Source: Paramyrothecium sp. XJ0827 (lineage: Eukaryota > Ascomycota > Sordariomycetes > Hypocreales > Stachybotryaceae). Taken from it: DNA of 64,000 nucleotides. Shown here piece after piece: positions 23,718 through 35,208 of the stretch. The stretch lies in contig JAJFPB010000007.1 in assembly GCA_020881915.1 (NCBI GenBank), positions 2,976,001 to 3,040,000 of the forward strand, read 5' to 3'. The translations under genes and the position numbers were made by a program. The notes beneath the pieces were generated by a model, which was not told the origin of the DNA, did not search any database, and saw only the letters and a program-made list of their open reading frames with translations. Positions within the stretch are counted from its first letter, which is position 1; each line of letters begins with the position of its first letter.

Positions 23718-25218
23718 GATGATGGAATTTTCCTGTTGGCGTCGCAGCAGAAACCTTTCGAGACGAGGTAACGAAATTAGGTTCTCGTGAACGTGGGGAC
23801 AAGGGTGATGAAGTGGAACGACTGAAGGTCTAGCACAGCAGCAAGTGTTGTGCGAAAACAGGACTGTTCTCACTATTTACCTCGAGGTGTTTGGGAGGTG
23901 GATGAAGAGGGAGGAAGAAAAGGACGGTGGCACCAAGTGGTGGAAAGAATTAAAGAGATGGACAGGAATGAGGCAACCTGACAGTGCTGCTACAAGGTTG
24001 CGGCACGAGCTCTGAGAAATCCATCACGTCACTGATTGACAGCTCCCCAGCTACTTGCTCCGTAGGTACCCATCCCCCAGTTCTACAGCGAATCTTATAC
24101 CCGTGATCGAGGTAGGGTACGTCAGGCATGAGCTGTGACTGATCCAAGCTCAAAACATGAGATACATGCCATGCCTCTTGCAGCTTGTTGGCCCATGCAA
24201 ACTGCTTTTTCTTAGGCAGCCCGCAACTGTGGCACGTCATCAAATCATGACGCCTTCAGTATCCTTCTATTACCATAACGTCCCGGCCGCCTACGGGGCT
24301 TTGAGCTTTCAAGAAAATTGCTGCTACAACACGTGTATGACACAGTTGACCCTGTCATTGCAATGAAATACTGACCTCACCGAATTCGAGACCTCTAGTT
24401 GGAATCTCCCAGAAGGTGACCAAACAGTACAACCCGACACCGTGACCAGACCTGTGAACCACATCTGATCGGGTCATGACTGCCACTTTGCCAGGGATGT
24501 ACTGTGACTGAGAATTATCTAGAGAATTCTCTGCCACAAAATGATAAAATTCCTGAGTAGTCTAGCCCATAGCTTCAGTGAAGGTGTTTGTGGGCAAGCA
24601 TTTCTCAGAGATGCATGTGAAAGTGAGCATCACCGAACTCGCAGCTTGATGACGTATATATGACATAAGCTCTCCGCCGCCGTCAAAAATCGTCGTGTCT
24701 CGAACCACTTGTCGGTTCTTCAATTTTCCAGCGGGATCCTAGCTTGTTAGGCCCCTCTCCCTTCCCCTTTCCCCCTCAGAATCAATTGGCATACTTACCC
24801 TGCGCCGTTGCTGGCGCGTGAGCAAAGGACGAAAAACAAAGCAGTATCGCCTCCATGGATAAGCAGGTACCCAATCTCTTCAACCTATACTTTTGCTCAC
24901 CAACAATTTACTTTACAAGCTTGAACTGAGGCGCAACGTTTCGTCAGTTACCCGCTCTTGTCACAAATTCTAGTTTCTTGGATTGCATGTTTAAACCCTT
25001 GATTGCGGCTACAAAACGGTTTGTAGAATGCATGTCTCGCGATAGCGGAAGAGCCTGCCCCTGCCCGTATAGTTCTTGGATGCCTAGCTCCGCCGCGCAG
25101 CCATCTAATAGCAGGTGAAAAGGGGATATTGTTACATTTGCTTCTATATAACGGCCCGCCATAAAGCTCCGACTCGTGAAGAGGAGACGTTCCTGTTGAC
25201 GACTCGGACGATCGACAT
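23718..25218. other. 1.5-kb intergenic region between ISH1-like gene and RPT5
   Basis: It contains the promoter of the ISH1-like gene on the left and RPT5 3' sequence on the right. A TATATA-containing stretch near 24653 and a C/T-rich tract near 24748-24778 precede an ATG at 24855 on the plus strand, followed by a good GT donor; this possible micro-gene is discussed as a finding. Nothing else is recognisable. Confidence 0.5.
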
Positions 25219-26740
25219 TTACGCGTAGAAATTGACCGTCTGCAATCATAAGTTAGCTCGCTAAACAAATGCACGCTGCTTTTCATCTGTTCTCTACTCA
25301 CATCCTTCTTCTTGGCCTGCACTTCAGCGATGGCGTCCACGTAGTGCTCGTGGCCGATTTTGTTCTTCCCCGACCGCAGAGCAATCATACCAGCCTCTAC
25401 ACATACGGCCTTGAGCATAGCACCGCCAAACTCGTCAGTACTGCGAGCCAACTCTCCCCAGTTAACGGCGTCGTTAACCTTCATCTTGCGTGAATGGATG
25501 CGAAGAATTTGCGCACGCGCCTCCTCATTTGGAAGGGGGAATTCGATCTTACGATCCAGACGGCCCGAGCGAAGTAAAGCAGGGTCCAGGACATCCACTC
25601 GGTTGGTTGCCGCCAAGACTTTGATGCGATCGTCAGACGCAAAACCATCAAGCTGGTTCAGAAGCTCCAGCATGGTTCGTTGTACTTCTCGATCGCCGCT
25701 CTTCTCGCTGTCGAAACGCTTCGTGCCAACAGCATCTAATTCATCAATGAAGATAATGGCGGGAGCCTTTTCTTTTGCCAGGGCAAAGCAGTCGCGCACT
25801 AACTTAGCACCGTCACCGATGAACATTTGCACCAGCTGTGGTCCAGCAAGTTTTAAAAAGGTTGCATCAGTTTGCGCGGCACAGGCCCTGGCAAGCAGCG
25901 TCTTGCCCGTTCCTGGCGGTCCGTACATCAAAGCACCTGAATGGCATTAGTCAGTATTCACATCGAACTTCGTAGCGTGCCTTGTCCATGGGGTTTGCCT
26001 CAAGGGTTGGTACCTTTTGGAGCCTTGATGCCTATCTTCTTGAAGCGTTCTGCCTCCTTCATTGGCCAAACGATAGCCTCGACCAATTCTTCGATCTGCT
26101 TGTCCAAGCCGCCAACATCGGTGTACTGTTCGGTTGGTTTTTCGTCAACCTCCATCGCCTTGACACGGCTGTCGTACTCGGCAGGAAGCGTGTCGAGAAT
26201 AAGATAGGAATCCTTGTTGACACCGATCAGATCGCCTGGTTTAAGCTTGTCCGAGTCCACAAGGCCGATGAGGGGCAGGAAGATAGTTTGCCGCGTCGAT
26301 GTTTTGATGACAGCTGATTTGCCGACTCTTGTAGCATCGAGGTCAATGTTCGCGCCTTCTTCTGACGATTCTGCTGTAGGATCTAGATCCAGGAGCTCAA
26401 CGACGTTGCCAACGAGGTAAGGTAGTTGACGGTTATTGGCAATTTTGTCCACATTGTCCTTGATTTTCTCGCCCATCGTAGCCTTCTCATGAGACAACCG
26501 GGAGAGCTCGCTCTTCATGATCCTTGAGTCGTTCTCGAGGAGTCGTTTTCGAGTCTGGATATCTTGTGTGCTGAGAGTCAGGATTTCTTCATCAAGAATG
26601 TCGTCTTCTTCTTGCTCAGCCTCGTTCATTTCGGCATCTCCGTCCGCCCCCTTCTTGTTGTCCTTCTTGTCACGATCATCTCTCTTCTTGTCGTCCTTGT
26701 CCCTGCGGTCAAGGTCGTCGAGCTCCTCAAGGGTAGACAT
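25219..26740 (-). CDS. RPT5: 26S proteasome regulatory ATPase Rpt5
   Basis: AAA+ ATPase of the 19S base that unfolds ubiquitinated substrates and opens the 20S gate. Exons are 26014-26740, 25302-25936 and 25219-25239, 460 residues. An acidic/basic N-terminus and coiled coil (about residues 60-110) precede an OB domain and the AAA module: Walker A GPPGTGKT near 247-255, Walker [12 protein letters not shown], sensor AATNR and the Arg-finger region [15 protein letters not shown]. The third exon is only 21 nt and encodes TVNFYA, giving the C-terminal HbYX motif (FYA) that docks into the alpha-ring. The start MSTLEELD matches the family. Without the micro-exon the frame would run into non-homologous sequence. 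Confidence 0.96.
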
Positions 26741-27453
26741 GGCGAGAGTGTCAGGGCCGTTGGCCTGCGGTTGGCCTTGCGAGATGGGGAGGAGGCCGAG
26801 GGAGGATCGAACGGCGCCGAGGGGCAACGATCAGGTGCAAATGCAAATCCGTTTAGATATGAATTGCAGATCAAGGTTTGGCCACAGTGTTTGTGGGTGC
26901 TGGCCTGAGTAAAGGTTGCGAATTTGCAGGTTGGTGGAGGTAAGGTAAATGGTGGAAGCTACATACGCCGAAGCTATGAGGGTAGTGACCAGGCAGGGAG
27001 TGTCGCGCGTAATCGAGCTTCAGGCTGCTTTGACAATGACCAGGCTTACCAGTTGAGGCTTGCTCCTAAAGAAAGGTCTTCGATACGATTCCTTTGCCGC
27101 TTTGATAGCCTGCTTCGAGGTACTGAGTACTCCCCACCGATTATGTTAGTGACGGGTGATCGTTGACCCGAGCCGCGACAAGCAGAGGATTCTAGGGACC
27201 TGGGGGTTCCTGCAGCCGGTGGGCTCAATAAGCAGGAGTACATGCAGGAGCACTTAATTGGGGGTGGCACCAATGTATCGGTAAGTGCTAGTGCCACTGG
27301 GCCCAAGTACCCCGTAGTTCAAGCTCCAAACATTCTGCCTCTGTAATTTTTATTCCTGTCAGTCTGCAGACGGAGGCCTGTAGATCGAAAGAGATCACGT
27401 ACGTCCCCAACTTTCGAGTCGCGAGGTATGTCCTCGATACTGACTGAAGTAGA
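26741..27453. promoter_or_regulatory. Divergent promoter region, RPT5 / uL10m-like gene
   Basis: The only 5'-to-5' space between two divergent housekeeping genes, about 710 bp. No exact Rpn4-type GGTGGCAAA box is present; a partial GGTGGCACC lies near 27243. No other element is recognised. Confidence 0.5.
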
Positions 27454-28464
27454 ATGTCGCGAAGGCTAGCAAGGGCCGCTGGCCCATGCCTGCAACAATT
27501 GAGCCGCGATCAAATCGTTACGCAGCGATCCTGGGTCTTACCCGCCCGATGCTATGCCACAGTCGCAAGCAATAAATCCTCGGTTTCTGGCTTCCGGCTA
27601 CCGATTGAGCATGCGCCAGCGTCGAAGCCACCAAGCGCGCGGCCTGTCGAGACGAGGAAGAGCCAGCTTATCCGCACATACACGTCCTTACTACGATCGA
27701 CGCCCCTGATACTTTTCTTCCAACACAGCAATCTGACTGCGGTCGAATGGGCGGCAGTCCGGAGGGAGTTGAAGAAGGCTTTAGCAGCTGTTCCAGCCTC
27801 AAACTCTCTGGCCGGAGCTGAAGTTGGGGACCTCGCAACCCACGTGCAGATGCAGGTCTTGAGAACAAACATGTTCAAGGTGGCTCTGCGGATTAGCGAG
27901 TTTCACAACCCCGAGGCCGCGGCTGCGCTCGCGAATACTCCTCGTACCACCCACGGCCCTCTCGTTCACGATCTGTCAGAAGCTGCATACGAAGCAACTC
28001 GCAATAAAGACATCCCACAAGACTCTGCTTTCGCTCAACTGGAACCATTGATGATTGGGCCAATGGCTGCTTTGGTGCTTCCTGCCCTATCCACGGCACA
28101 CCTGGCGGCAGCACTGAGCATTCTCGCCCCAGTTCCAGGCAAGTTTCCGGCACCAACGAGGAGGAAGAACCCTGGCTACTATGATCCGACTTGTCAGGAG
28201 GGGCTGGCCAAGTTGTTGCTAGTAGGAGGACGCATCGAAGGAAAGATCTTTGACCAGGCCGGAGTAAGCTGGGTTGGTGGCATTGAGGGCGGTCTCGATG
28301 GATTGCGGGCTCAGTTGGTGGCCTTGCTTCAAGGTGCAGGCCTGGGCGTCACAAACGCACTGGAAAGTGGTAGCCGCAGCTTATGGCTTGCTCTTGAAGG
28401 CAGAAAGGGGCAACTGGAGGAAGAAGCAAACCCCACGAGCGCAGAGAAGAAGGATTCCGAGTAA
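27454..28464 (+). CDS. Mitochondrial large-subunit ribosomal protein uL10m-like
   Basis: Likely the mitochondrial L10 stalk-base protein (yeast MRPL11 type). Single exon, 336 residues, longer than bacterial L10 because of a presequence and fungal insertions. The N-terminus (SRRLARAAGPCLQQLSR to RCYATVAS) is Arg/Ser-rich without acids and ends at a typical RCYAT processing site, indicating mitochondrial import. The segment TRKSQLIRTYTSLLRSTPLILFFQHSNLTA followed by EWAAVRRELKKAL matches the L10 start (TYTSLL, LILFFQ, VRREL). The C-terminal half (LAALLLVGGRIEGKIFD-like) fits the conserved domain end. The start is the first ATG. Assignment rests on motif resemblance. Confidence 0.75.
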   Translation: MSRRLARAAGPCLQQLSRDQIVTQRSWVLPARCYATVASNKSSVSGFRLPIEHAPASKPPSARPVETRKSQLIRTYTSLLRSTPLILFFQHSNLTAVEWAAVRRELKKALAAVPASNSLAGAEVGDLATHVQMQVLRTNMFKVALRISEFHNPEAAAALANTPRTTHGPLVHDLSEAAYEATRNKDIPQDSAFAQLEPLMIGPMAALVLPALSTAHLAAALSILAPVPGKFPAPTRRKNPGYYDPTCQEGLAKLLLVGGRIEGKIFDQAGVSWVGGIEGGLDGLRAQLVALLQGAGLGVTNALESGSRSLWLALEGRKGQLEEEANPTSAEKKDSE

Positions 28465-29243
28465 TCCTTGCATTGTCACATGTAGTAGTAGGATGTTCAG
28501 GACACGGCTCTGAAGGTTTAGACTCTCGGCCCACTTCATTGTCTGCTGTAAAATTGTACAATATATATTTCCATGGTCTTGAAGAAGACTACCCAGGTCA
28601 CAGAGATGTTTCCGATGAGTCTGGTTACTTGCAGTCAATGCCATTTGGCGCCGATATCCGTTACCAAGAGAAAGGCTATGAGGACTTTGGGGGTGCGCAG
28701 TTAGATCCAAAGCAAACAATCCATATGTGAAATAGGACCTGATTAAAAAGGTCCTCGAGGCCAGTCTCTACAGAGTCGAATTCATCTGGTGGGTTTCGAG
28801 TGTTCACCTTTTGGGGGATGGTTCTCTAATATGCTAAGCCAAGGTAGTGCAGATCAAGGCACCTGCCAAGTACCTGCCCAGTCCAGGTACACTGGGCCAG
28901 GTTCAGTACCAACTACCTTAAGGTAGAAGACAGGTACCAGCGCGCTAATGTACGTATGGCGTCTACCGGGCGATTCGTCGAGCTCAAACCTGAGGTCCGA
29001 CGACGCAACCGCGTTTCGTCACCAACGCCGGCTCTTGTCGACCACTTCCTTCGAATCACCCGGACACCAGCCACCTTACCGAGCGACTGCGCGCCCGATA
29101 GTCGACACCTCTTGCCAACTAGCACTGGGACAAGCGAATCTATCCCTGGCTGCGCGCGACAGACATGCATGTGCTGATCCACTAGACCTTCCTGCAACCC
29201 GTCTCTTGATCTCCGATTCCTATTTCGCGAGCCAACCTTCACT
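28465..29243. other. Intergenic with AAGGTA/TACCTT motif cluster
   Basis: No gene is seen. Between about 28860 and 28940 short motifs such as AGTACCTG, CCAGGTAC and ACTACCTTAAGGTAG repeat, resembling clusters in other intergenic regions of this window. The rest is presumably uL10m 3' sequence and the promoter of the next gene. Confidence 0.5.
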
Positions 29244-29991
29244 ATGGACTTCGCACCCTACCAGTCTTCTCCACCGGAACACTCGCGAGTCGCATCTCCC
29301 GAACAGGGAGGCTTTGCCTCACCAAGGGCCTCTTCTGACGTCCGCCGGCCCTTCTCTCCCGCACGCAGCCCTCCGCCGTTGCAGCATCCACAGCCGCAAC
29401 GGGGATGGACAGGCTTTGATGGCCAGACCAGCGGTTGGGTTGGCGCTTCATCTTCATCGCCCTATGCTGCTGGTCACGGCAATGGCCCCTCAGGTGCCAT
29501 GCCCGGCGCATATCCCGCGGCCGAAGTCAGCGAATTTGACACCAGCCTCGGATTGCGCCTCGACTACGAAGCATGCCTGGCTTACCTGGCCCTGCCACCA
29601 CTGGGGGCCATTGTTCTCTTGATCCTTGAGCGCAACAGTGACTACGTGAGGTGCGCATTATTACCATGCTTTTATTCTATCTTGCCGTGTCTCCTGATCA
29701 ACTGTACAAATGATTTACTTGTCCTAGGTTCCACGCATGGCAGTCTGCTCTCCTGTTCACAGCTGTCCTGGTTTTCCATCTGGTCTTTGCATGGTCGCTC
29801 CTCCTCAGCTGGCTTTTCTTCATTGCCGACATAGCATTAATTGCTCTTCTCTCCTACAAAGCTTATAAAGACGCCGACATTCTTGACAGGTAATACCCTC
29901 TCAGCCTAGCGTCATGTTTGCAACTGACATTTGTAGGTTTGAGGTGCCTTTCTTCGGCAGGCTAGCAAGCAGGTTCCTAGATGATGAGTAA
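29244..29991 (+). CDS. Small UPF0132/DUF4870-like membrane protein
   Basis: Conserved but uncharacterised membrane protein. Exons are 29244-29650, 29728-29889 and 29937-29991, 207 residues. Residues 1-105 are Pro/Ser/Gly-rich and probably disordered and cytosolic. The conserved domain begins at LRLDYEACLAYLALPPLGAI and has three hydrophobic helices: AYLALPPLGAIVLLIL, ALLFTAVLVFHLVFAW and LLLSWLFFIADIALIALL. The motif VRFHAWQSALL between helices is typical of UPF0132/DUF4870 (R-F-H-A-x-Q-S). It ends with a short basic/acidic tail FGRLASRFLDDE. All three junctions fall inside an Arg codon or at phase 2, which supports the splice model. Function is unknown. Confidence 0.8.
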
Positions 29992-30472
29992 ACGAGCTGG
30001 CAAATGTCGGAATATGAGGGTTACTCAGTAATAGTTTCATGGTTAGAGGTGTTGTTGAAAGCACGCATATATACCCCTTCCTTTCTGTAGTCCGGTTCTG
30101 TTCAATTTGAAGTTTAGCGACTGTTCGGGCCAATCACTCGCACAGTCATTTCATCACACTGTCTGTTGGAATAGCATGTATAGACCTATTGAGGTTGCTG
30201 GGCAATGTTCTTAAACTTTCTTGATGAAGCTCATCGTAGGCTTTCCATGCCTACTGAGCTAAGTACGAGCAACCCATGGCATGATGACCATAGACCGTCC
30301 AAAGACTGTGTGTTCTACTTTTCTCATCAACACGTACAAAAGGACACATTGTCGTGACGAATGCAACAACTGTCGCTGGTCCTCATACCCTGCCTAAACA
30401 AGTGTTATTCGATGAAGGGATCCCGCATAGACAGCCACCACATCGATTATTGCGATGGAGGTCCTGCTTATT
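29992..30472. other. Convergent intergenic region
   Basis: Lies between the stop codons of two converging genes. No coding sequence or structured element is recognised. Confidence 0.5.
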
Positions 30473-32914
30473 TTACCTAGACAGCACTCCCTTGACCACC
30501 CCTTTCAACGTAGGCTTCTCGGTAAACACCACTTCGTTGATCCCACTTCCAGCGACAGTCCCTGCTCCGAGCCACTTCGTGAGTAGGTCGTTGCTCTCCT
30601 TTGGCTTCACCGAACCATCACGTGTTCCTACAGTGATGTGTGCCACGCGGTTCACGCATTCCCACTTGCCTTCATCGTCCACAAGCCGAACAACAATGGC
30701 CATGATACGATCATCATAAACAACCTGGACATCTGTTTAGCAAGGCTCAAACGTGCCGTGAAGAGCAAGGCAGAAGAGTTGTGAACTTACACGCTCGAGT
30801 ATCACGTCGCATTCGCCCAGCTTGTCAGCTGCGCCTCCTGCTTCTGTATGGCAGGCGGTGTATCGCGCCCATAACTCAGGATATTCTTTCGCTGTCGCGC
30901 GGTGCATCAAAGTGACGTGGAATTTTGGTTGAACACGCCTTGTCTGCTTCAGTTGCTTATAAAACCGAGAGTTCTCGCTGCCAGGTTGCTGAAACGCCTT
31001 ATCCAGGAGGGTGTTGATTGATTGAGTGGGCACATCCACAGACATATACTCCAAATACTGCTTCTTCTTCTGGGGCTCCTGCTTGTTGGCTCGATCCTTC
31101 TTGGCCCGATCGGGAATTTCGTGTTTGAAATCCGGTCGATAGCCCAAGGATGCTTCTATGGCTGCATCAAGCTGTTCGGATGACGGCATTTCCTTGACAA
31201 GGTTAGGAAAGAAGCGATTCAACTGCGCGACAATCGTCTCGAGGTTCTGACGGCTTCCCGTTGTAGGGTCCAAGTCTATCACGACATCGAACCCATCGTC
31301 TGGCCGGGCATGGGGGTCACATGGTTCGAATCTGTTGATGAAGCCCTCCATAACAGCTATGAATTTGGCCTGGTCGGTTGCTGCATGGATTGTCTGGTGA
31401 TTATCGCCACGCTCTACCACCCTCTGGCGTGTAACACGGCGGATCTCGTCAATGGATTCTTCGTCATGTCGGAAGTTAAGGCACACCAGCTTGGCAGTAG
31501 CATGCTGCAATTTGACGTCCGTAATGATTTGCTTTCTCTCGTGGCGCTGGGCATTGTTACGATCCGCGATGACGGCAGGTTTCGTTTTCAGCTCGTCCAA
31601 CACTGCTTTTGTGAATCTTGGCGGACGGTTTTTGCCAGAGATATTGTCGTTTTGAACATGACCCCAGCCGAAAAGATGCGTCAGAGCTAACGCAATGGTT
31701 GTCTTTCCGCAACCAATGGTTGCTATCGGGCAGAGAATGACATCCCCAGTCACGTCGGCCATGACCAGAGGATCGCTCTCTTCCATGTTGGCCGCATCTG
31801 CTCCGTTAAGATTCTTAAACTTAAGGAAATCGTCTCTGAGGGTGATAATGCCATGGTTTTGGTTGTACAGCTGGCCGAGTTTAGGGTCAGCTGCCAGCCG
31901 CTTTCGCGCGTACAACAGGTACTCCTCCGTAATTTTGGTGTGCTTCTTATATTTGGGTTGCCTTCCGGCAATCATGGCCTTGGTGCACTCTCGCCATTGC
32001 CTGTACATCAAATACGGTTCCTCGAACTTGTACTTGAAAAACCAATCGCGATAGGGCAGCGAGCCAGGATCGAGACTCATCTTGCAGCGAATCACAAAGC
32101 CTTCAACGTCACGGCCATCGTGCGCGCCCGTTTCCGCCACCTCATCGAGAAATGATTTGACTTTGGCCACGTCTTCCATGACTATCAATCCTGTCTTGCG
32201 GAAACCCCACTGGTCTGCAAACTCCTGGACAAATTGACTGGGGTAAGTGGCGAACTCCGGGAGATTGAGGTTGATGCCGTGCAAGTAGAGGCCGGCCTTG
32301 TCGGGACCATAGGCTAGGATGTGCTCCTCAAAGCTGTCATCACAAAGCTCAGCAACGGCAGTGACGTTCCTGCGGCGAAGCTCGCGAGCCAGCTCCGCTT
32401 TCGTCTTGCCAATAATGGCCAACTGCTTTTCAAGCCGCACCTCTCCAGCACTCGCATGACTGAGCTCAACATCACTGCGACCGCCAGTGGAGTGCTTGCT
32501 ACAGACAACTAGAGTGTCGTCCTCAAGCCCGGCCACGAAGATGATGCAGCCGTTCTCCTTCAGGGTCAATTCGTAGGGCCCTTGCGTCCTAGACATAATA
32601 TTGGCCCACTTGGTCTCGTTTACCTCGTTAACGTTGAAGAACTTGTCGTAGCCTCTTACTGCGATTTCCGGTTCATGCCTGCCTGTGCGCGTTGTAAAAA
32701 GGCCACGGGCGTAGGTAGGCAGGTCCGGTCGCTTGTAGTCCCAATCTTGCATCCTCCAGGAGTCGACAGTAATTCCAGCGCGAGAATCCTTGACGTTGAA
32801 TGTAGTTTTCTTACACGAGAAGCCACCCTTTCGCTTCTCCTTCCTGGCCAGCTCCAGCGCTCCCAGCATCCGGGAGACCTCTTGGACGTCTTGTCCAGTG
32901 TAAGGGGCCTCCAT
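30473..32914 (-). CDS. TRL1: Multifunctional tRNA ligase Trl1
   Basis: Joins tRNA exons after intron removal, and HAC1 mRNA in the unfolded protein response, by the fungal healing-and-sealing pathway. Exons are 30791-32914 and 30473-30724 (intron 66 nt, join ILER-VVYDDRIM), 791 residues. Domain order is as in yeast. The N-terminal adenylyltransferase has motif I KENG (Lys near 119, ENGCIIF), EGFVIR and the motif V region WFFKYKF. The central polynucleotide kinase has P-loop GCGKT (about residue 410). The C-terminal cyclic phosphodiesterase has two HxT motifs, HVTLMHR near 665 and HITVGT near 738. The second HxT lies wholly in exon 2, so the intron must be removed for activity. Start is the first ATG. 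Confidence 0.95.
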
Positions 32915-34536
32915 GATTCTTCAGAACGATTGCTGTGCGTTTGTAGTCTGATGGTGTATAGCTAGCGTCCAACAGACAAAAATGGCAAGTTCGAAAGCCC
33001 AACAAGGTCTCGACGCTCGTGGTTATAAGTCCAGATCCCAAGGATCTCCGTTTCCTCGTGTAGGCAGGCGTGTTTGTTGGAATAAGAAAACCACAAGCTA
33101 TGCTGAAGAAAAGTAAGGTACCTCACCTACCGTAGGTGTGGAAGGTAAGGTAGTAGGTAAAAGTGAAGGTGCTTCGCCTGAGTGCTAGTATGGGTAAGGT
33201 ACGGCTGGCTGCACAACCCTTACAATGTGAGGTGGAAGAGACAGGAGAAGAGGGAAATTAAAAATATACTCTGTCCTTCAAAAGATTGCGGTTAAAATAG
33301 GTGAAAGCTACACAAGCCCTTTATATATCGCCGCCGAGGCAATGTGTGTTTTTCACCTGAATTTGTGCATGAAGTTGCCTCGCTCAGCGTCTCAGCGTCA
33401 CCTTCCAGCCGACACAGCCTGAGGGGTACTTTGGGCCCTGGTCTTGGTGTGACTCAAGTGGCAGCTTGTGTGCGATTGGCTTTGGATGGCAGGGTTCTGG
33501 TAAGGCTTCCGCAGTCAGAGCGAATGGATTAACGGTACTCAGCACAATGCTTGAAGAATTCACCAGTCATGTGGCGCAGGAGCTAGGGTACAGCAGCGAC
33601 AGCCACGATGTGGAGCGCTCTGCCATGGTGTGTAACTGAACTGAGCAGAGCCGTTTTACCAGGTTTCTGACAGACCTGGTTGTCACCAGGGCTGGGCCAA
33701 AACGGAGGATCTTTCAGCAGACGGCGAGATATCCTAAGCTCACGCGAATCATCGGCTCAAATGGAGGCTTTCCTCAATTTATTTCTCCTTTCCTTTTTGT
33801 TGTTGTTATCTCGTCAGACTCAGGTGAGATCGGCTGCTATTCTCGTAGGACTGTCCACCGCGCAGAAGAGTGCGGTAATCTTGCTCCACCACATTGAGTC
33901 ATGCCGAACGAGGCTTACGGTTCGTCTTGTCGAGAGGCAAGACATCAGGGCTAGTACAAGCCATTGCACTGGTTAACTGCGGATAACTTGTCTGCCTCGT
34001 CCGAGGTGTCACAGGCTCCCTTAACAAAACTCAGAGTGACAGCAACCTAGGTAGTACCTTATATTACCTTCCATTCTGTTTAAGGTAAGGCATTTTGTCT
34101 GCTCCAGTTATCAGCACCTTGTCGAGTACTTCGCGGTACTCAAGGAAACAGGGATTTCGTGGATATGCGCTGGCGATCACAAGATTTTTATTGGTACCAT
34201 TTACCTCACCAAAGTAAAACCCCCACTAAGATACCTAAGGTAGTAAGGTAAGGTACCTAGTAAGGTAGTACCTAAGTACCTATAACCACGGCACTTAGGT
34301 ACAGAGGCACCTAACAAAAATGCCTTGATGCTTTTTATTTTATTTTTTTCAACCTCTTCACCGTGGATCTTGAACGAGGTCACATCGCAATCCTCCTATG
34401 CCTCAGTGGCCCTAGGTTGCATATTTCTCATTTTAGACATCGCCGAGATACCACAAGGCGCACACGCTTTTCACTTTCCTTCTTTTCTCGACATCAGAAA
34501 AAGCCACTGGCTATTTACCTCTCCTAACGACTTTTG
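32915..34536. other. 1.6-kb divergent intergenic region with AAGGTA motif clusters
   Basis: Separates the divergent TRL1 and ankyrin genes. Clusters of AAGGTA, GGTAGGTA and TACCTAAG occur at about 33110-33200 and 34055-34310. Short ORFs (for example 33680-33976) show no homology or coding character. No RNA gene is recognised. Confidence 0.5.
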
Positions 34537-35190
34537 ATGGCTCCCAACCCGTTTCTCCTCGCCGCTGATAACAGCCCCACGTTGCTGCCCCTCCTTCGTG
34601 AAAACCCAGCTCTCGCTTCCTCACAGGATGAGCATGGATACTCTCTAGTCCATGCTGCTGCCAGCTACAATCATCTTGACTTGTTGCGCGCCTTGGTTCA
34701 CGAATTCAAGGTCGACGTGAATCTCAGGGATGAAGATGACGAAACCGCTTTGTTTGTGGTTGAGACTGTCGATGCCGCCAAGGTCCTGGTTGAAGAGCTT
34801 GGTGCAGACACCAGTCATCGTGGTTCCGAAGGCTTGACAGCCAAAGAAAAGATCACTGGTGAAGGAGAGTTCCCGCAAGTCGCTGCCTACTTGGATACTG
34901 TGGAATCTTCTCGGCAGGACGGCGCCGTTGAAGCAATCGCGGCTGCTGTCATGCCCGAGGTAATCCCCCCTGCCCCCAATGGCTTGTCTGTCACAGTCGG
35001 TACGATGGATGAGACGCAGGAGATTCCCGAGCTTGCCGACCCGGAACTTCGCCGTCGAATAGATGAGTTGGCTCAGCGGGATGATTTCAATACCCCCGAA
35101 GGCCAGGCAGAATTACGCAAGCTAGTTGAGGAGGCCATTCTAGGACAAGGTCTTGGTGATGAACGTAGCGTTCGAGCCAGACAGGACTGA
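34537..35190 (+). CDS. Ankyrin-repeat protein, Yar1-like
   Basis: Small soluble ankyrin protein of 217 residues, single exon. The first ATG after an in-frame TTG is at 34537. Residues 1-125 form about three ankyrin repeats: SPTLLPLLRENPALASSQDEHGYSLVHAAASYNHLDLLRAL, then VNLRDEDDETALFVVETVDAAKVLVEELGAD, then a third weak unit. The C-terminal part is acidic with LADPELRRRIDELAQRDDF and ends in a charged helix. Size and layout resemble yeast Yar1, a chaperone of ribosomal protein Rps3 that is also acidic, and similar fungal proteins, but no diagnostic motif separates it from other small ankyrin proteins. Its stop is only 18 bp from the stop of the convergent RPP40 gene. Confidence 0.7.
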   Translation: MAPNPFLLAADNSPTLLPLLRENPALASSQDEHGYSLVHAAASYNHLDLLRALVHEFKVDVNLRDEDDETALFVVETVDAAKVLVEELGADTSHRGSEGLTAKEKITGEGEFPQVAAYLDTVESSRQDGAVEAIAAAVMPEVIPPAPNGLSVTVGTMDETQEIPELADPELRRRIDELAQRDDFNTPEGQAELRKLVEEAILGQGLGDERSVRARQD

Positions 35191-35208
35191 GAAGTCTCAG
35201 TTGCAAAA

